Source of the DNA: Chromohalobacter canadensis
GTDB taxonomy: Bacteria; Pseudomonadota; Gammaproteobacteria; Pseudomonadales; Halomonadaceae
Assembly (NCBI RefSeq): GCF_034479555.1
Contig: NZ_CP140151.1
Coordinates: forward strand, 3,410,001-3,474,000
Reading direction: 5' to 3'
Length of the DNA stretch: 64,000 nucleotides
Of this stretch, positions 52,895 through 61,596 are shown in pieces. The translations under genes and the position numbers were made by a program. The notes under the pieces were generated by a model, which saw only the letters and a list, made by a program, of their open reading frames with translations, was not told the DNA's origin and made no database searches. Position 1 is the first letter of the stretch, and each line of letters begins with the position of its first letter.

Positions 52895-54192
52895 CCGCCC
52901 CACGTTCATGGAACCGTCTACCGCGCGTGGCTCCCGACGCGGTCCATGCGCTGACCCAACGCTCCGCCGGCGTGCCGGACAGCCTGCCCAGGCCGCTGCT
53001 GGCTTATGGCAGCGGGCGCAGCTATGGCGATGTGTGCCTGACCGAACAGGGTACGCTGCTGCTCACCCGAGGGCTCGACCGCTTTATTGAGTTCGACCCG
53101 CAGCGTGGTGTGTTGCGCTGTGAGTCGGGCGTTACCCTTGCCGAGATCCTTGCCCTGGTGGTGCCCCAAGGCTGGTTTCTGCCCAGCACGCCTGGGACGC
53201 GCCTGGCCACGGTGGGCGGCGCAGTCGCCAACGATGTGCATGGCAAGAACCACCATGCCGTGGGCAGCTTCGGTCACCACGTCCGTGCTCTGGAAGTATG
53301 GCGCAGCGATGGCAGCGTTATCGTGTGCCGGCCCGAGGACGACAATGGCTGGTTCTCGGCAACCATCGGCGGGCTGGGCCTGACTGGGCTGATTCGCTGG
53401 GTCGAGCTGCAGCTGATGCCCATCCAGAACCCTTGGATGTGGGTCGAGTCGCAGCGCTTCGCCAACCTCGACGAGTTCTGGGCGCTCAACCGTCGTGCCG
53501 AGGCTCGCTGGCCCTATACCGTGGCCTGGATCGACTGCCTGGCCAAGGGCAAGGCCCAAGGCCGAGGCATCCTGTTGGCCGGCCAGCATGCGGCGTCACA
53601 GGCTGAATTTCCGGCCTTCAAGGAGGGCGGCAAGCGGATCCCCGTCGATCCACCATTCTCGCTGGTTAATGGCCTGAGTCTGCGCGCCTTCAATACTCTC
53701 TATTACCGACAGTCTGTGAAACCCCAGGGGACGTTGACTCACTATGTGCCGTACTTCTACCCGCTCGACGCCATTCAGGACTGGAACCGCATCTATGGGC
53801 GGCGTGGCTTCTACCAGTACCAGTGCGTGATTCCGCCCCGCGAGGCCGAGGCCGCTACCGCGGCACTGCTCGATACCATCGCCAGGCGCGGGGAGGGGTC
53901 GTTTCTTGCCGTGCTCAAGACCTTCGGGACCAAGCCCTCGCTGGGCATGCTGTCGTTTCCGCGCCCCGGCACGACCCTGGCCCTGGATTTCCCCAACCGG
54001 GGCAACAAGACCCTGCGCCTTCTCGAGGAGTTGGATGCCATCGTGCGTGAGGCCGGTGGCACCCTCTACCCCGGCAAGGACGCCCGTATGCCGGCGAGCC
54101 TGTTTCAGTCCGGCTACCCCCAATGGGAAGCCTTCAGCGATTATATCGACCCCGGCTTTTCTTCCCGATTCTGGCAGCGTGTGACCTCATGA
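52891..54192 (+). CDS. DprE1-like decaprenylphosphoryl-ribose oxidase
   Basis: Protein of 433 residues of the FAD-linked oxidase family. The FAD domain shows YGSGRSYGDVCL near residue 40, PGTRLATVGGAVANDVHGKNHHAVGSFG near residues 105-130 and GGLGLTGLIRWVELQL. The C-terminal substrate domain ends with LYPGKDARMPASLFQSGYP. This matches DprE1, which oxidises the 2'-hydroxyl of decaprenylphosphoryl ribose to the keto form. The His in the VHGKNHHAVG segment is the position discussed for cofactor contact in family members. It is cytoplasmic or membrane-associated, overlaps the flippase-like gene by four bases, and overlaps the DprE2-like gene in the same way. Confidence 0.85.
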   Translation: MTAPRSWNRLPRVAPDAVHALTQRSAGVPDSLPRPLLAYGSGRSYGDVCLTEQGTLLLTRGLDRFIEFDPQRGVLRCESGVTLAEILALVVPQGWFLPSTPGTRLATVGGAVANDVHGKNHHAVGSFGHHVRALEVWRSDGSVIVCRPEDDNGWFSATIGGLGLTGLIRWVELQLMPIQNPWMWVESQRFANLDEFWALNRRAEARWPYTVAWIDCLAKGKAQGRGILLAGQHAASQAEFPAFKEGGKRIPVDPPFSLVNGLSLRAFNTLYYRQSVKPQGTLTHYVPYFYPLDAIQDWNRIYGRRGFYQYQCVIPPREAEAATAALLDTIARRGEGSFLAVLKTFGTKPSLGMLSFPRPGTTLALDFPNRGNKTLRLLEELDAIVREAGGTLYPGKDARMPASLFQSGYPQWEAFSDYIDPGFSSRFWQRVTS

Positions 54193-54944
54193 ACTCTCTC
54201 AATCGTGTAATCCTCTTCGGGGCGACCTCCGCCATTGCCGAGCAGACCGCCCGGCAGCTGGTTGCCCAGGGAGCCTCTCTCTACTGCGTGGGGCGCAACC
54301 GCGACAAGCTCATGGCCCTTATTGATGACCTCAAGGTACGGGCCAGCGACCAACAGCAGATCGATGGGTGCGTGGCCGATCTGACCGACAGTGATCAACA
54401 TGCTCGGCTTATCGACGCTGGCGAGCGAGCGCTGGGCGGCATCGATGGCGTGCTGATCGCCCACGGCACTCTGCCGGACCAGCAGGCCTGCCAGGCGGAT
54501 GTCGACAAGACCCGCCAGGAGATCGAGACCAACGCCCTGAGCGTGATCAGTCTGCTGACCCTGCTTGCCAACCGCCTCGAGCAGCAACAGCACGGCGTGA
54601 TTGCCGTGATCAGTTCGGTGGCCGGCGATCGGGGGCGGCAGAGCAACTATGTCTATGGCGCCGCCAAGGGCATGGTCACGTTGTTTCTACAGGGACTACG
54701 CAACCGGCTGGCCAAAGCCAGCGTGGACGTGGTGACCATCAAGCCCGGCTTCGTCGATACCCCCATGACCGCCGAGCTCGATAAAGGCGGGCCGCTGTGG
54801 GCCAAACCCGAGCAGATCGCCACGGGCATCATCAAGGCCATGCAGAAGGGCAAGGGGGAGGTGTACCTGCCGTGGTTCTGGTGGGGCATCATGCTGATCA
54901 TCAAGCATATCCCTGAAGCTATCTTCAAACGGATGTCGTTATGA
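54189..54944 (+). CDS. DprE2-like short-chain dehydrogenase
   Basis: Protein of 251 residues of the SDR family. N-terminal NAD(P) motif ILFGATSAIAEQTARQL, VLIAHGTLPDQ as the N-A-G equivalent, ISSVAG with the catalytic Ser, and YVYGAAKGM with Tyr and Lys. A hydrophobic C-terminal stretch (PWFWWGIMLIIKHIPEAIFKRM) fits the membrane-associated DprE2 form. It would reduce the 2-keto intermediate to polyprenylphosphoryl arabinose. It overlaps both neighbours, so the enzymes are produced together. Confidence 0.84.
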   Translation: MNSLNRVILFGATSAIAEQTARQLVAQGASLYCVGRNRDKLMALIDDLKVRASDQQQIDGCVADLTDSDQHARLIDAGERALGGIDGVLIAHGTLPDQQACQADVDKTRQEIETNALSVISLLTLLANRLEQQQHGVIAVISSVAGDRGRQSNYVYGAAKGMVTLFLQGLRNRLAKASVDVVTIKPGFVDTPMTAELDKGGPLWAKPEQIATGIIKAMQKGKGEVYLPWFWWGIMLIIKHIPEAIFKRMSL

Positions 54945-55579
54945 ATCAGCTTCCTGAGTTCGATACTCGTCCCGTCGCCTTTTTTGACTTCGATGGCACC
55001 TTGACGACTGGTGATACTTTGATGCCGTTTCTCAAGTTCGTCGTTGGCAAACCGACCTATTACGCCAAGCTTGCGCTGCTGAGCCCGGTACTCGGTGCTT
55101 ATTATGCAAAGCTACTGCGTAACGACATCGCCAAACAAATCGTACTCAAACAGTACTTAGGGGGGTATCACATTGATGAGCTCTTTAGATTTGGGGAGCG
55201 TTTCAGTGAAGAGGTGATCCCCACCATGCTGCGCCTAGAAGGGATGGAGCGTCTCAGATGGCACCAGGCCCAAGGCCATGAGTGCGTACTGGTGAGTGCC
55301 TCGATGAATGTTTACCTGGAGTCTTGGGCTAAGCGAGAGCGTTTTTCGGATGTGATCTGCACAGCGCTAGAAGTTGGTCAGAAGGGCCACGTATCAGGGA
55401 AGATTCAGGGAAAGAATTGTCATGGGGATGAAAAGGCGCGGCGAATAGTCGTTTCTAAGCTGAATAGCAGAAGGTTAACATATGCGTATGGAGACTCTAA
55501 GGGAGACTGGCCTATGCTTAAGTTGGTGGATCATGGGTTTGTTTTCGAAAGGGGCGCTTTTTCTGTTTCTTCTATTTAG
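54941..55579 (+). CDS. HAD-IB family phosphatase
   Basis: Protein of 212 residues with the HAD motif I FFDFDGTLTTGDTL near residue 14, motif II VLVSASMNVYLE near residue 120, and motif III/IV YAYGDSKGDWPML near residue 185. It could remove the 5'-phosphate from polyprenylphosphoryl phosphoribose, a step needed between the UbiA-type enzyme and DprE1; in mycobacteria a PAP2-type protein has been proposed for this. The start overlaps the SDR stop (ATGA). GC content drops through this gene into the next, marking a join between two sources. Confidence 0.78.
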   Translation: MNQLPEFDTRPVAFFDFDGTLTTGDTLMPFLKFVVGKPTYYAKLALLSPVLGAYYAKLLRNDIAKQIVLKQYLGGYHIDELFRFGERFSEEVIPTMLRLEGMERLRWHQAQGHECVLVSASMNVYLESWAKRERFSDVICTALEVGQKGHVSGKIQGKNCHGDEKARRIVVSKLNSRRLTYAYGDSKGDWPMLKLVDHGFVFERGAFSVSSI

Positions 55580-55588
55580 GTGGGAAGA

Positions 55589-56806
55589 GTGGATATTAAA
55601 TTAAATGCTTGGGGTGTTAGGGATGCCGGAAAAGTAAGTTTGTTTCTGGTGTGTTCTTTTGTGGCGCTGGTTGTCTGGGGTAGGTCGAACCCCCATCTTT
55701 TTTTAAATGGCACGAGTTACTTGAGTGATTGGGCTTACACCCATTACCTTTTTAATTATGACGATGGATTTGTAAAAAGAGGGGTTGTCGGGGATTTCCT
55801 AAAGACCCTTGTAGGCCATGTTTCATATGACTTTGTTAATTTTGTCTCATATGTATTCCTAGGGGGCCTTTCCTTTTTGTTTTTTTTGTTTGTTTCGAAG
55901 CCTTACGTAGGTTATGGGGGGAGGTTGGGTGCCTTTTTGCTCATGATCTTTGCTGCTACCTCTCCAGCGACTTTGCAACACTTTGCCTTTGATGTTGGAA
56001 GGTTTGATCTTATTATATATATAGTTTTTATACTAGTTGTTTTATCAATAAAGTTTCTTGCCGAAAGAAGTGTTTATGCAACTTTTGCTACTGTTGTTGC
56101 AGGTCTATCTTTTTCTGTCCTAGTGCATGAAGCCGCATTTTTTATGGTATTGCCTCTTGCTCTTGTTTTTTGGAACTACATTGACCCCTCTAAAAAAGGT
56201 TTTGTTTTTCAAGGCATTAGTTTTGCAGCTATCTTTTTTATGACATTCTTGGTTTCTACGCGCGGAGGATATAGTGCGCTTGGGTTTGAAGATCACCTGG
56301 AAGCCTTGAGAGGTGTTTATGGTGATAGGGTGGTTAGTAGTTCTCTTGCTGTTATTCATAACTCTTCTCTTGAAGAAAATGTCGATAGAACAATAAGGCT
56401 TGGGTTTAGTTTTCCACGCTTAGTGCATCATGGGGCTATGGTTTTCTTTATGATGCCTTTTGCGTATATGATGTATAAGCTGTACATGTCAATACGTGGA
56501 CAGGTTGATTTAAGGGTTAAGCTTATCTTTATAGTGTCACTATCTCCTTTAGCCCTTTACCCCCTGGGTCAAGATCATTTTCGGTGGTGGTCGTTGGCTA
56601 TAACAAATATTATACTGTCAATATGCTTTATTGTTTTGAAGGACAAAGCTATTCGAAATGGTGTACTGTCATTCTTCGAAGATAGGGTGAGGCTAGTTGC
56701 CTTTGTTGTACTGTTTGGTTTTGTGTCTGGCCCTTTGGGTGTTACAGAAAGTTTTGATGTGGTTGTATATGCAGCAAGATTTGTGGGGTCTATTGTTCCT
56801 GGGTGA
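55589..56806 (+). CDS. polytopic membrane protein, possible GT-C arabinosyltransferase
   Basis: Protein of about 405 residues with ten or so hydrophobic helices. I do not recognise the family. After the first helix, a loop carries SDWAYTHYLFNYDDGFVKRG, with an acidic pair where GT-C glycosyltransferases keep their catalytic Asp/Glu. Later loops contain FDVGRFDL, LVHEAAFF and GQDHFRWWSLA. GT-C enzymes use polyprenyl-phosphate sugars on the periplasmic side, and this gene directly follows the arabinosyl-lipid genes, so it may use that donor. It starts ten bases after the HAD stop; the GTG at 55589 with AGGTGGGAA upstream fits best. Strongly AT-rich. Confidence 0.55.
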   Translation: MDIKLNAWGVRDAGKVSLFLVCSFVALVVWGRSNPHLFLNGTSYLSDWAYTHYLFNYDDGFVKRGVVGDFLKTLVGHVSYDFVNFVSYVFLGGLSFLFFLFVSKPYVGYGGRLGAFLLMIFAATSPATLQHFAFDVGRFDLIIYIVFILVVLSIKFLAERSVYATFATVVAGLSFSVLVHEAAFFMVLPLALVFWNYIDPSKKGFVFQGISFAAIFFMTFLVSTRGGYSALGFEDHLEALRGVYGDRVVSSSLAVIHNSSLEENVDRTIRLGFSFPRLVHHGAMVFFMMPFAYMMYKLYMSIRGQVDLRVKLIFIVSLSPLALYPLGQDHFRWWSLAITNIILSICFIVLKDKAIRNGVLSFFEDRVRLVAFVVLFGFVSGPLGVTESFDVVVYAARFVGSIVPG

Positions 56807-57044
56807 TAGAATAACTGCAGCACTCGTAGTGTTCAGTGCTTGAGTGTTCGCCCGTAAACCCTTGTGCCGGCGTCCGATGCCCCGGTCGGTTGCTGAGTCT
56901 CTCCACCACTCGCCTAACTGTAGAATTTCTGCTCCCGAATGGCCTGCTGTAGAAGCTCTCTTGCTGCCAGTAGAGGATAACTATCGGTCTCTGCATTCGA
57001 CCATCCGAACTGACGCCTCACCCTTCGACCGGGTCTGCCCCTGA

Positions 57045-57076
57045 CGCCGGTGCCTCGTGCACCGGCGTTTTTATTT
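57045..57076 (+). terminator. strong terminator ending the plus-strand operon
   Basis: CGCCGGTGC, five-base loop, GCACCGGCG, then TTTTTATTT: a perfect 9-base stem. It lies 240 bases after the last plus-strand gene; the intervening bases hold no recognisable gene. Confidence 0.8.
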
Positions 57077-57521
57077 ATAGGGTTGCCTCGTAAAGCGCTT
57101 CATGGGCTTGTTGGGCAAAGGTGAGCAATGCTTGGTAGTGATGGGCCTCGATGACACTGCGGACAATATCGGTATCGACGGTAAGGTAATCATGAACGAG
57201 CACGTTACGTAGGCCCACGATCTTGCGCCAAGGGACTTCCCTGCCGATGACGCCCTTATCCATGAGACGCTGAAAAGCGGTCATGGCGTCACCGCTCATG
57301 CTGCCGGTTTCGAGCCGAGCCCAGTGTTTGGCGGCACCGATACAGCTTTCAATGAGTACTTGCAGGGTTCTTTCCGCAGCAGTCTGCTCGAGTCGCGTCC
57401 AGTCCCGAGTGACCAAGATCTCGCGTAATGTCTCAAGATCGTTACGGCAATTATCGATATGCTCGCTGAGTGCTCTGAGATAGGCGTAACCGGGGCCTTT
57501 GTCACCTGTGCCGTTAGTCAT
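57075..57521 (-). CDS. hepT: HepT-type HEPN toxin
   Basis: Protein of 148 residues, all helical, with the HEPN motif R-x4-H-x-Y as RNVLVHDY at residues 105-112. HepT proteins are RNases silenced when the partner nucleotidyltransferase adds AMP groups to the Tyr of this motif. The start overlaps the mntA stop by eight bases. Minus strand, downstream of mntA, as usual for this type VII toxin-antitoxin pair. Confidence 0.86.
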   Translation of the reverse strand: MTNGTGDKGPGYAYLRALSEHIDNCRNDLETLREILVTRDWTRLEQTAAERTLQVLIESCIGAAKHWARLETGSMSGDAMTAFQRLMDKGVIGREVPWRKIVGLRNVLVHDYLTVDTDIVRSVIEAHHYQALLTFAQQAHEALYEATL

Positions 57522-57927
57522 AGTGCTTCCGTGAATGAAGGTAATCGATCTCCCAGCGCGACATGATGCGAGATTCTTGTTGCATGCGCAGGGATGGGTG
57601 GCGATCCCATAGCAATATCCCGTCGCTGATGATGGTCCAGGCGAGGGGAATGGGGGCGATGGCGATATCGACGATACTCAGTGCGTTTTCGGGGAGCCCC
57701 AGAGAAGCCTGCCAGTCGAGCGCCATTAGCTCGGGACGCAGGCGCCTTTCGAGTGGATCATGCTGCCAATCGGTGAACGCAACCGCGATGTCGTAGTCAC
57801 TTTGCGCGTGATGGGCACCGCGTGCGCGCGAACCGTAAAGCCACAGCGAGGCGAGGTCGGCGCGTTCTTCGGCCTGATCACGCAGGGCATTGAGCACGGT
57901 ATCGTCCAGTAGCGCAGCGTTCGGCAT
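57514..57927 (-). CDS. mntA: MntA-type nucleotidyltransferase antitoxin
   Basis: Protein of 137 residues with the minimal nucleotidyltransferase motif GSRARG at residues 32-37 and SDYD at 43-46, and a third acidic residue in SIVDIAIA. It transfers AMP from ATP to HepT and so neutralises it. I choose the ATG at 57927, with AGGA eight bases upstream; a longer form would start six codons earlier. It is first in the operon. Confidence 0.86.
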   Translation of the reverse strand: MPNAALLDDTVLNALRDQAEERADLASLWLYGSRARGAHHAQSDYDIAVAFTDWQHDPLERRLRPELMALDWQASLGLPENALSIVDIAIAPIPLAWTIISDGILLWDRHPSLRMQQESRIMSRWEIDYLHSRKHYD

Positions 57928-58092
57928 GATGTTGCATCCTTTCATCCAGGCCCTTGGGGCTGTGTGCCTTCAGTATGCGAGGAAAACAGCGTCGCGCAAA
58001 GGGCTGTGAGGCGCGCGGGGTTTGCTCGCTGGAGCCGCTGGGATACGCTTGTCGCCCACCACTAACTAATGACGCGGGGCCGGCGAGGCATA

Positions 58093-60123
58093 ATGCGAAT
58101 ATGGCCAAATCGCATGGGACGATTCTTCAAGACATTGCTACCCAAAACGCTGCTGGGGCGTTTGATCCTCGGCACCGGGGTGGGCTGGAGTGTGTTGGTC
58201 ATCGCCATTCTGTGGGTGTCGCTGCGCGGCGGTAGCGGTCTCGCCGAGGAGATCAATCGGGCGCATCTGGATTACGAAGCGTCTCTGATCGCCCGCGATA
58301 TTCAGCAATCCATTTCGCTGCGGCTCGATACGCTGGGCACTATTGCCTCCTCGCAAGCGGGGGCGCTGCAGGGCGATGTGCCGTTGGTCGAGGACAGCTA
58401 TGAAGACGTACAGGCGCGCTTGAGCGATCACACGGCGCTGTTGGAGCTGTTCGATTCGGCATTCGTCGTCGATGCCGAGGGGGATGTCATGGGCTTCACG
58501 CCGTCGTTGCCGGGTGCCGTGGGCTTGAATGTGGCCGACCGTGAGTATTTTCGCTTCATTAAAGAGGTGGGTCGACCCTTCGTCGGCCGTCCGATCATCA
58601 GCAAGCTCCACGATAGCCGCTCGCTGGTGGTGATAGGGGTGCCGCTCACGGATGCGCAGGGCCGATTCACAGGCATGCTGGGCGGCGTGGTCAATCTGCG
58701 CGACGGACGCTTCTTCCTCGACCTGCGCAGCCTGCGCATCGGCAAGGAGGGGTATGCGGTGTTGATGACCAGTGATGGGACGGTGCTCAGCCATCCCGAT
58801 AGCTCACTGATCATGCAGCATATCCCTTCCACGCTGGAGAGCCCGGTGCTCGAACAGGCTCTGGATGGCTGGCAGGGCACCGGTACCGGTCATCTCATCA
58901 ACGGTGAGCCGGCGTTGATGAGTTACCACCAGGTTTGGGAGCCGGACTGGGTCGTGGGTGTCTTTCTGCCGCAAAGTCAAACGCGCCAACCGATTATCGA
59001 TTACGTGCGTCGCCAGTGGTGGGTGGCCGTGGTCGTAGTGCTGTCGATGCTGCCGTTGTTGTGGTGGTTGCTGCATCTGGGGCTTTCACCGCTGCGGCGC
59101 TTGGCGCGTCAGATCGCGCTGGTGGGGCAGGGCAAGATTTCGCGCATTTCCCTGGATACCTCGCTGGAGGAATTGCGCCGTATCGCGCAGACCTTCAACG
59201 ATGTAGAACACGCACGCGGTCAAGAACGTACGGAGCGTCAACGTCGCCAAGCCTATCTTGATGCGGTGTTGAGTTCCTCGCCGTTACCGATGTTTTTGGC
59301 CGACCTGGACGGCCGTATCAGTTACGTCAATCCAGCCCTGGAGGTCCTGACGGGACTGTCGGCGTCGGCATTCCAGCGTCGGGAATGGCTGCGCCGCTTG
59401 CATCCCGACGATCGCCCAGTGTTGTTTGCGTTGTGGCGGCATGCGGTGAACGGGGACCATGAGCTACATCGTCAGATGCGTTTTGCCTGCGGAGAGAGGG
59501 GCATGATGTGGCTGGAGCTCTACACCAGCCAGGTGATGAACGACGGCCAGCCGCAGGGGGTAGTGGGTTTCGTCAAGGACATCACCCACCTACGTGAACA
59601 ACAGAAGCGTCAGCTTTGGGAAGCCGAACACGATCCGTTGAGCGGGCTACTCAACCGGCGTGGCTTCGAACGACGCCTTGAGGAGACCTTTCATGTCTTC
59701 CGGGAGCGCGGTGAGAACGCCTCGTTGATCCTGTTCGATCTGGATAGTTTCAAACCCATCAATGACGACGGCGGTCATGCCCTGGGCGATAAGATGCTTT
59801 GTGCGATTGCTCGCTGTCTGGAAGGTTGTGTGCGTCGCGACGACCATCTAGCCCGGTTGGGTGGCGATGAGTTCGCGATTTTACTCCCCGGTTGTGGGAA
59901 CGCGCAGGCCGTGCGTATCACCGAAGAGGTGCGTCACGCGGTGGGGGCGCTTTCGGTCACGCATAATGGCAAGCATTACTGCGTCACGGCGAGCCTGGGC
60001 GTGTCGTGCCTGGCAGCCGATGACAGCGAGGCGCAAGCGATGGTCAAGCGTGCCGATGCCGCGAGTTATGAGGCCAAGGCGCAGGGCAAGAACCGGATGG
60101 TGGCTGACGCGCGTTGCGAATGA
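58093..60123 (+). CDS. membrane diguanylate cyclase (Cache-HAMP-PAS-GGDEF)
   Basis: Protein of about 676 residues. A first membrane helix lies near residues 10-35, followed by a periplasmic Cache-like sensor to about residue 300, with GFTPSLPGAVGLNVADREYF and a second helix (WVAVVVVLSMLPLLWWLLHL). Then come a HAMP-like linker, a PAS domain from about residue 385 (LPMFLADLDGRISYVNPALEVLTG), and a GGDEF domain with intact active site RLGGDEFAI at 588-596. The feedback I-site R-x-x-D (RRDD) lies five residues before it. It should make c-di-GMP in response to a periplasmic ligand and may control EPS production from the adjacent loci. The ATG at 58093 has GAGG upstream; 58069 is an alternative. 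Confidence 0.86.
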   Translation: MRIWPNRMGRFFKTLLPKTLLGRLILGTGVGWSVLVIAILWVSLRGGSGLAEEINRAHLDYEASLIARDIQQSISLRLDTLGTIASSQAGALQGDVPLVEDSYEDVQARLSDHTALLELFDSAFVVDAEGDVMGFTPSLPGAVGLNVADREYFRFIKEVGRPFVGRPIISKLHDSRSLVVIGVPLTDAQGRFTGMLGGVVNLRDGRFFLDLRSLRIGKEGYAVLMTSDGTVLSHPDSSLIMQHIPSTLESPVLEQALDGWQGTGTGHLINGEPALMSYHQVWEPDWVVGVFLPQSQTRQPIIDYVRRQWWVAVVVVLSMLPLLWWLLHLGLSPLRRLARQIALVGQGKISRISLDTSLEELRRIAQTFNDVEHARGQERTERQRRQAYLDAVLSSSPLPMFLADLDGRISYVNPALEVLTGLSASAFQRREWLRRLHPDDRPVLFALWRHAVNGDHELHRQMRFACGERGMMWLELYTSQVMNDGQPQGVVGFVKDITHLREQQKRQLWEAEHDPLSGLLNRRGFERRLEETFHVFRERGENASLILFDLDSFKPINDDGGHALGDKMLCAIARCLEGCVRRDDHLARLGGDEFAILLPGCGNAQAVRITEEVRHAVGALSVTHNGKHYCVTASLGVSCLAADDSEAQAMVKRADAASYEAKAQGKNRMVADARCE

Positions 60124-60171
60124 TGCCGCGCCTGATGCAAAACACCTGTATGCAACCAGAGAGGCACGACG

Positions 60172-61416
60172 ATGAAACACGATACCCTGGTGTTGGGCGC
60201 AGGCATGGTGGGTGTAGGCGTGGCGTACCACCTCGCGCGGCGTGGGCGCCGGGTGGGGTTATTGGATCGCCGCGCGCCAGGCCGTGAAACCTCCTACGGC
60301 AACGCCGGTATCATCCAGCGTGAAGCGGTGGCGCCGCATGCCTTTCCACGTGACATGCACACGCTTTTGCGTGTGCTGGGTAACCAGGGCGTGGATGTTC
60401 GTTACACGCCACGTGGCGTGATGCAGGCGGGGCGTGCCTTGTGGCAGTACTGGCAGCACAGCGCGCCCGAGGCCTATGCGCGGATCGTCCCCGAATATGC
60501 CTCGCTGATCGCGTTGTCGATCACGACACATGCGGAGATGATCGAGGCGGCGGACGCCGATGCGTTGATTCGCCGCGATGGGTGGATGGAAGTCTTTCGT
60601 ACGTCGGGGGCACTAGAAGCGCGATTCAGCGAGGCGCGGGCATTGAGCGAGCGTTTCGGTCTGGCGCATGACACCTTGAGTGCAGGTGAATTACGCGAGT
60701 GTGAGCCCGATCTGGACGCCCAGGCCATCGGGGCCGTGCATTGGCGCGATCCCTGGAGCGTGGCCGATCCCGGCGCCTTGGTGGACGCCTACGCGCGGGC
60801 TTTCGAGGCCGAAGGCGGAGAATGCCTGCAAGGCGAGATCCAAGCGATTACACGCAACGGTGAAGGCTGGCGCGTGACCACGGACACCGGCGCCTTCGAG
60901 GCACGCGATATCGTGCTGGCGCTGGGTCCCTGGGCGGATGAGTGGCTGGCGACGCTAGGGTATCGCCTGCCGCTGTTCGTGAAACGTGGCTATCACATGC
61001 ATTACGCCATGCGTGACGAGGCGACATTGCACCATTGGTTGCTGGATGCCGAAACCGGTTATCTGCTGTCGCCGATGCGTGCGGGCATTCGTCTGACTAC
61101 CGGTGCGGAGCTGGCGCCGCGTGATGCGCCGCCGGGTTATGCGCAACTCGAGGCCGCGGAAACGGCGGCGCGTGGTTTGTTCCCGCTCGGGCAGCGTCTC
61201 GAGTCGCGTCCCTGGAAGGGCGCACGCCCGTGTACACCGGACATGAAGCCCATCATCGGTCCCGCGCCGCGTCACAAGGGCCTTTGGTTCGCCCTCGGTC
61301 ATGCCCATCAGGGCTTCACGCTGGGACCGGCGACCGGGCAACTCCTTGCCTCGATGATGGAAGGTGAGGTGCCGGCCATCGAGATGGAGCCCTTCAGCGC
61401 TGAGCGTTTCCTGTAA
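60172..61416 (+). CDS. FAD-dependent D-amino-acid dehydrogenase-like oxidoreductase
   Basis: Protein of 414 residues of the DAO/DadA family. FAD motif VLGAGMVGVGVAYHLARRG at the N-terminus, then GRETSYGNAGIIQREAV. The C-terminal FAD-contact segment is GLWFALGHAHQGFTLGPATG near residue 375, preceded by GARPCTPDMKPIIGPAP. It probably oxidises a D-amino acid or related amine in the cytoplasm, passing electrons to the membrane. The ATG has GAGG-like sequence upstream. A tandem repeat follows the stop. Confidence 0.82.
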   Translation: MKHDTLVLGAGMVGVGVAYHLARRGRRVGLLDRRAPGRETSYGNAGIIQREAVAPHAFPRDMHTLLRVLGNQGVDVRYTPRGVMQAGRALWQYWQHSAPEAYARIVPEYASLIALSITTHAEMIEAADADALIRRDGWMEVFRTSGALEARFSEARALSERFGLAHDTLSAGELRECEPDLDAQAIGAVHWRDPWSVADPGALVDAYARAFEAEGGECLQGEIQAITRNGEGWRVTTDTGAFEARDIVLALGPWADEWLATLGYRLPLFVKRGYHMHYAMRDEATLHHWLLDAETGYLLSPMRAGIRLTTGAELAPRDAPPGYAQLEAAETAARGLFPLGQRLESRPWKGARPCTPDMKPIIGPAPRHKGLWFALGHAHQGFTLGPATGQLLASMMEGEVPAIEMEPFSAERFL

Positions 61417-61430
61417 CGTTTACTGTAACG

Positions 61431-61478
61431 CCCAACGTCTTCCTGTGAAGCCCAACGTCTTCCTGTGAAGCCCAACGT
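61431..61478 (+). repeat. 20-base tandem repeat after the DadA-like gene
   Basis: CCCAACGTCTTCCTGTGAAG occurs twice in a row (61431-61450, 61451-61470) and a third copy begins (CCCAACGT) before diverging. It lies in the intergenic region and has no obvious coding role. Confidence 0.8.
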
Positions 61479-61596
61479 TGAGTCGGGTGTCTCGATTCAA
61501 CTTTTCTGATCCACTGCCGATAGGTATCTGCATAAGCGTGCGGGGGAGCTGATCATCCCCGCGTGAGCGTGCATCACTATAAAGAGGCAGGGATAC

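Noticed and set aside
56807-57044. A small gene or ncRNA between the polytopic protein and the terminator
   Set aside because: A 66-codon frame exists but lacks a convincing ribosome site or motif; nothing else supports it.
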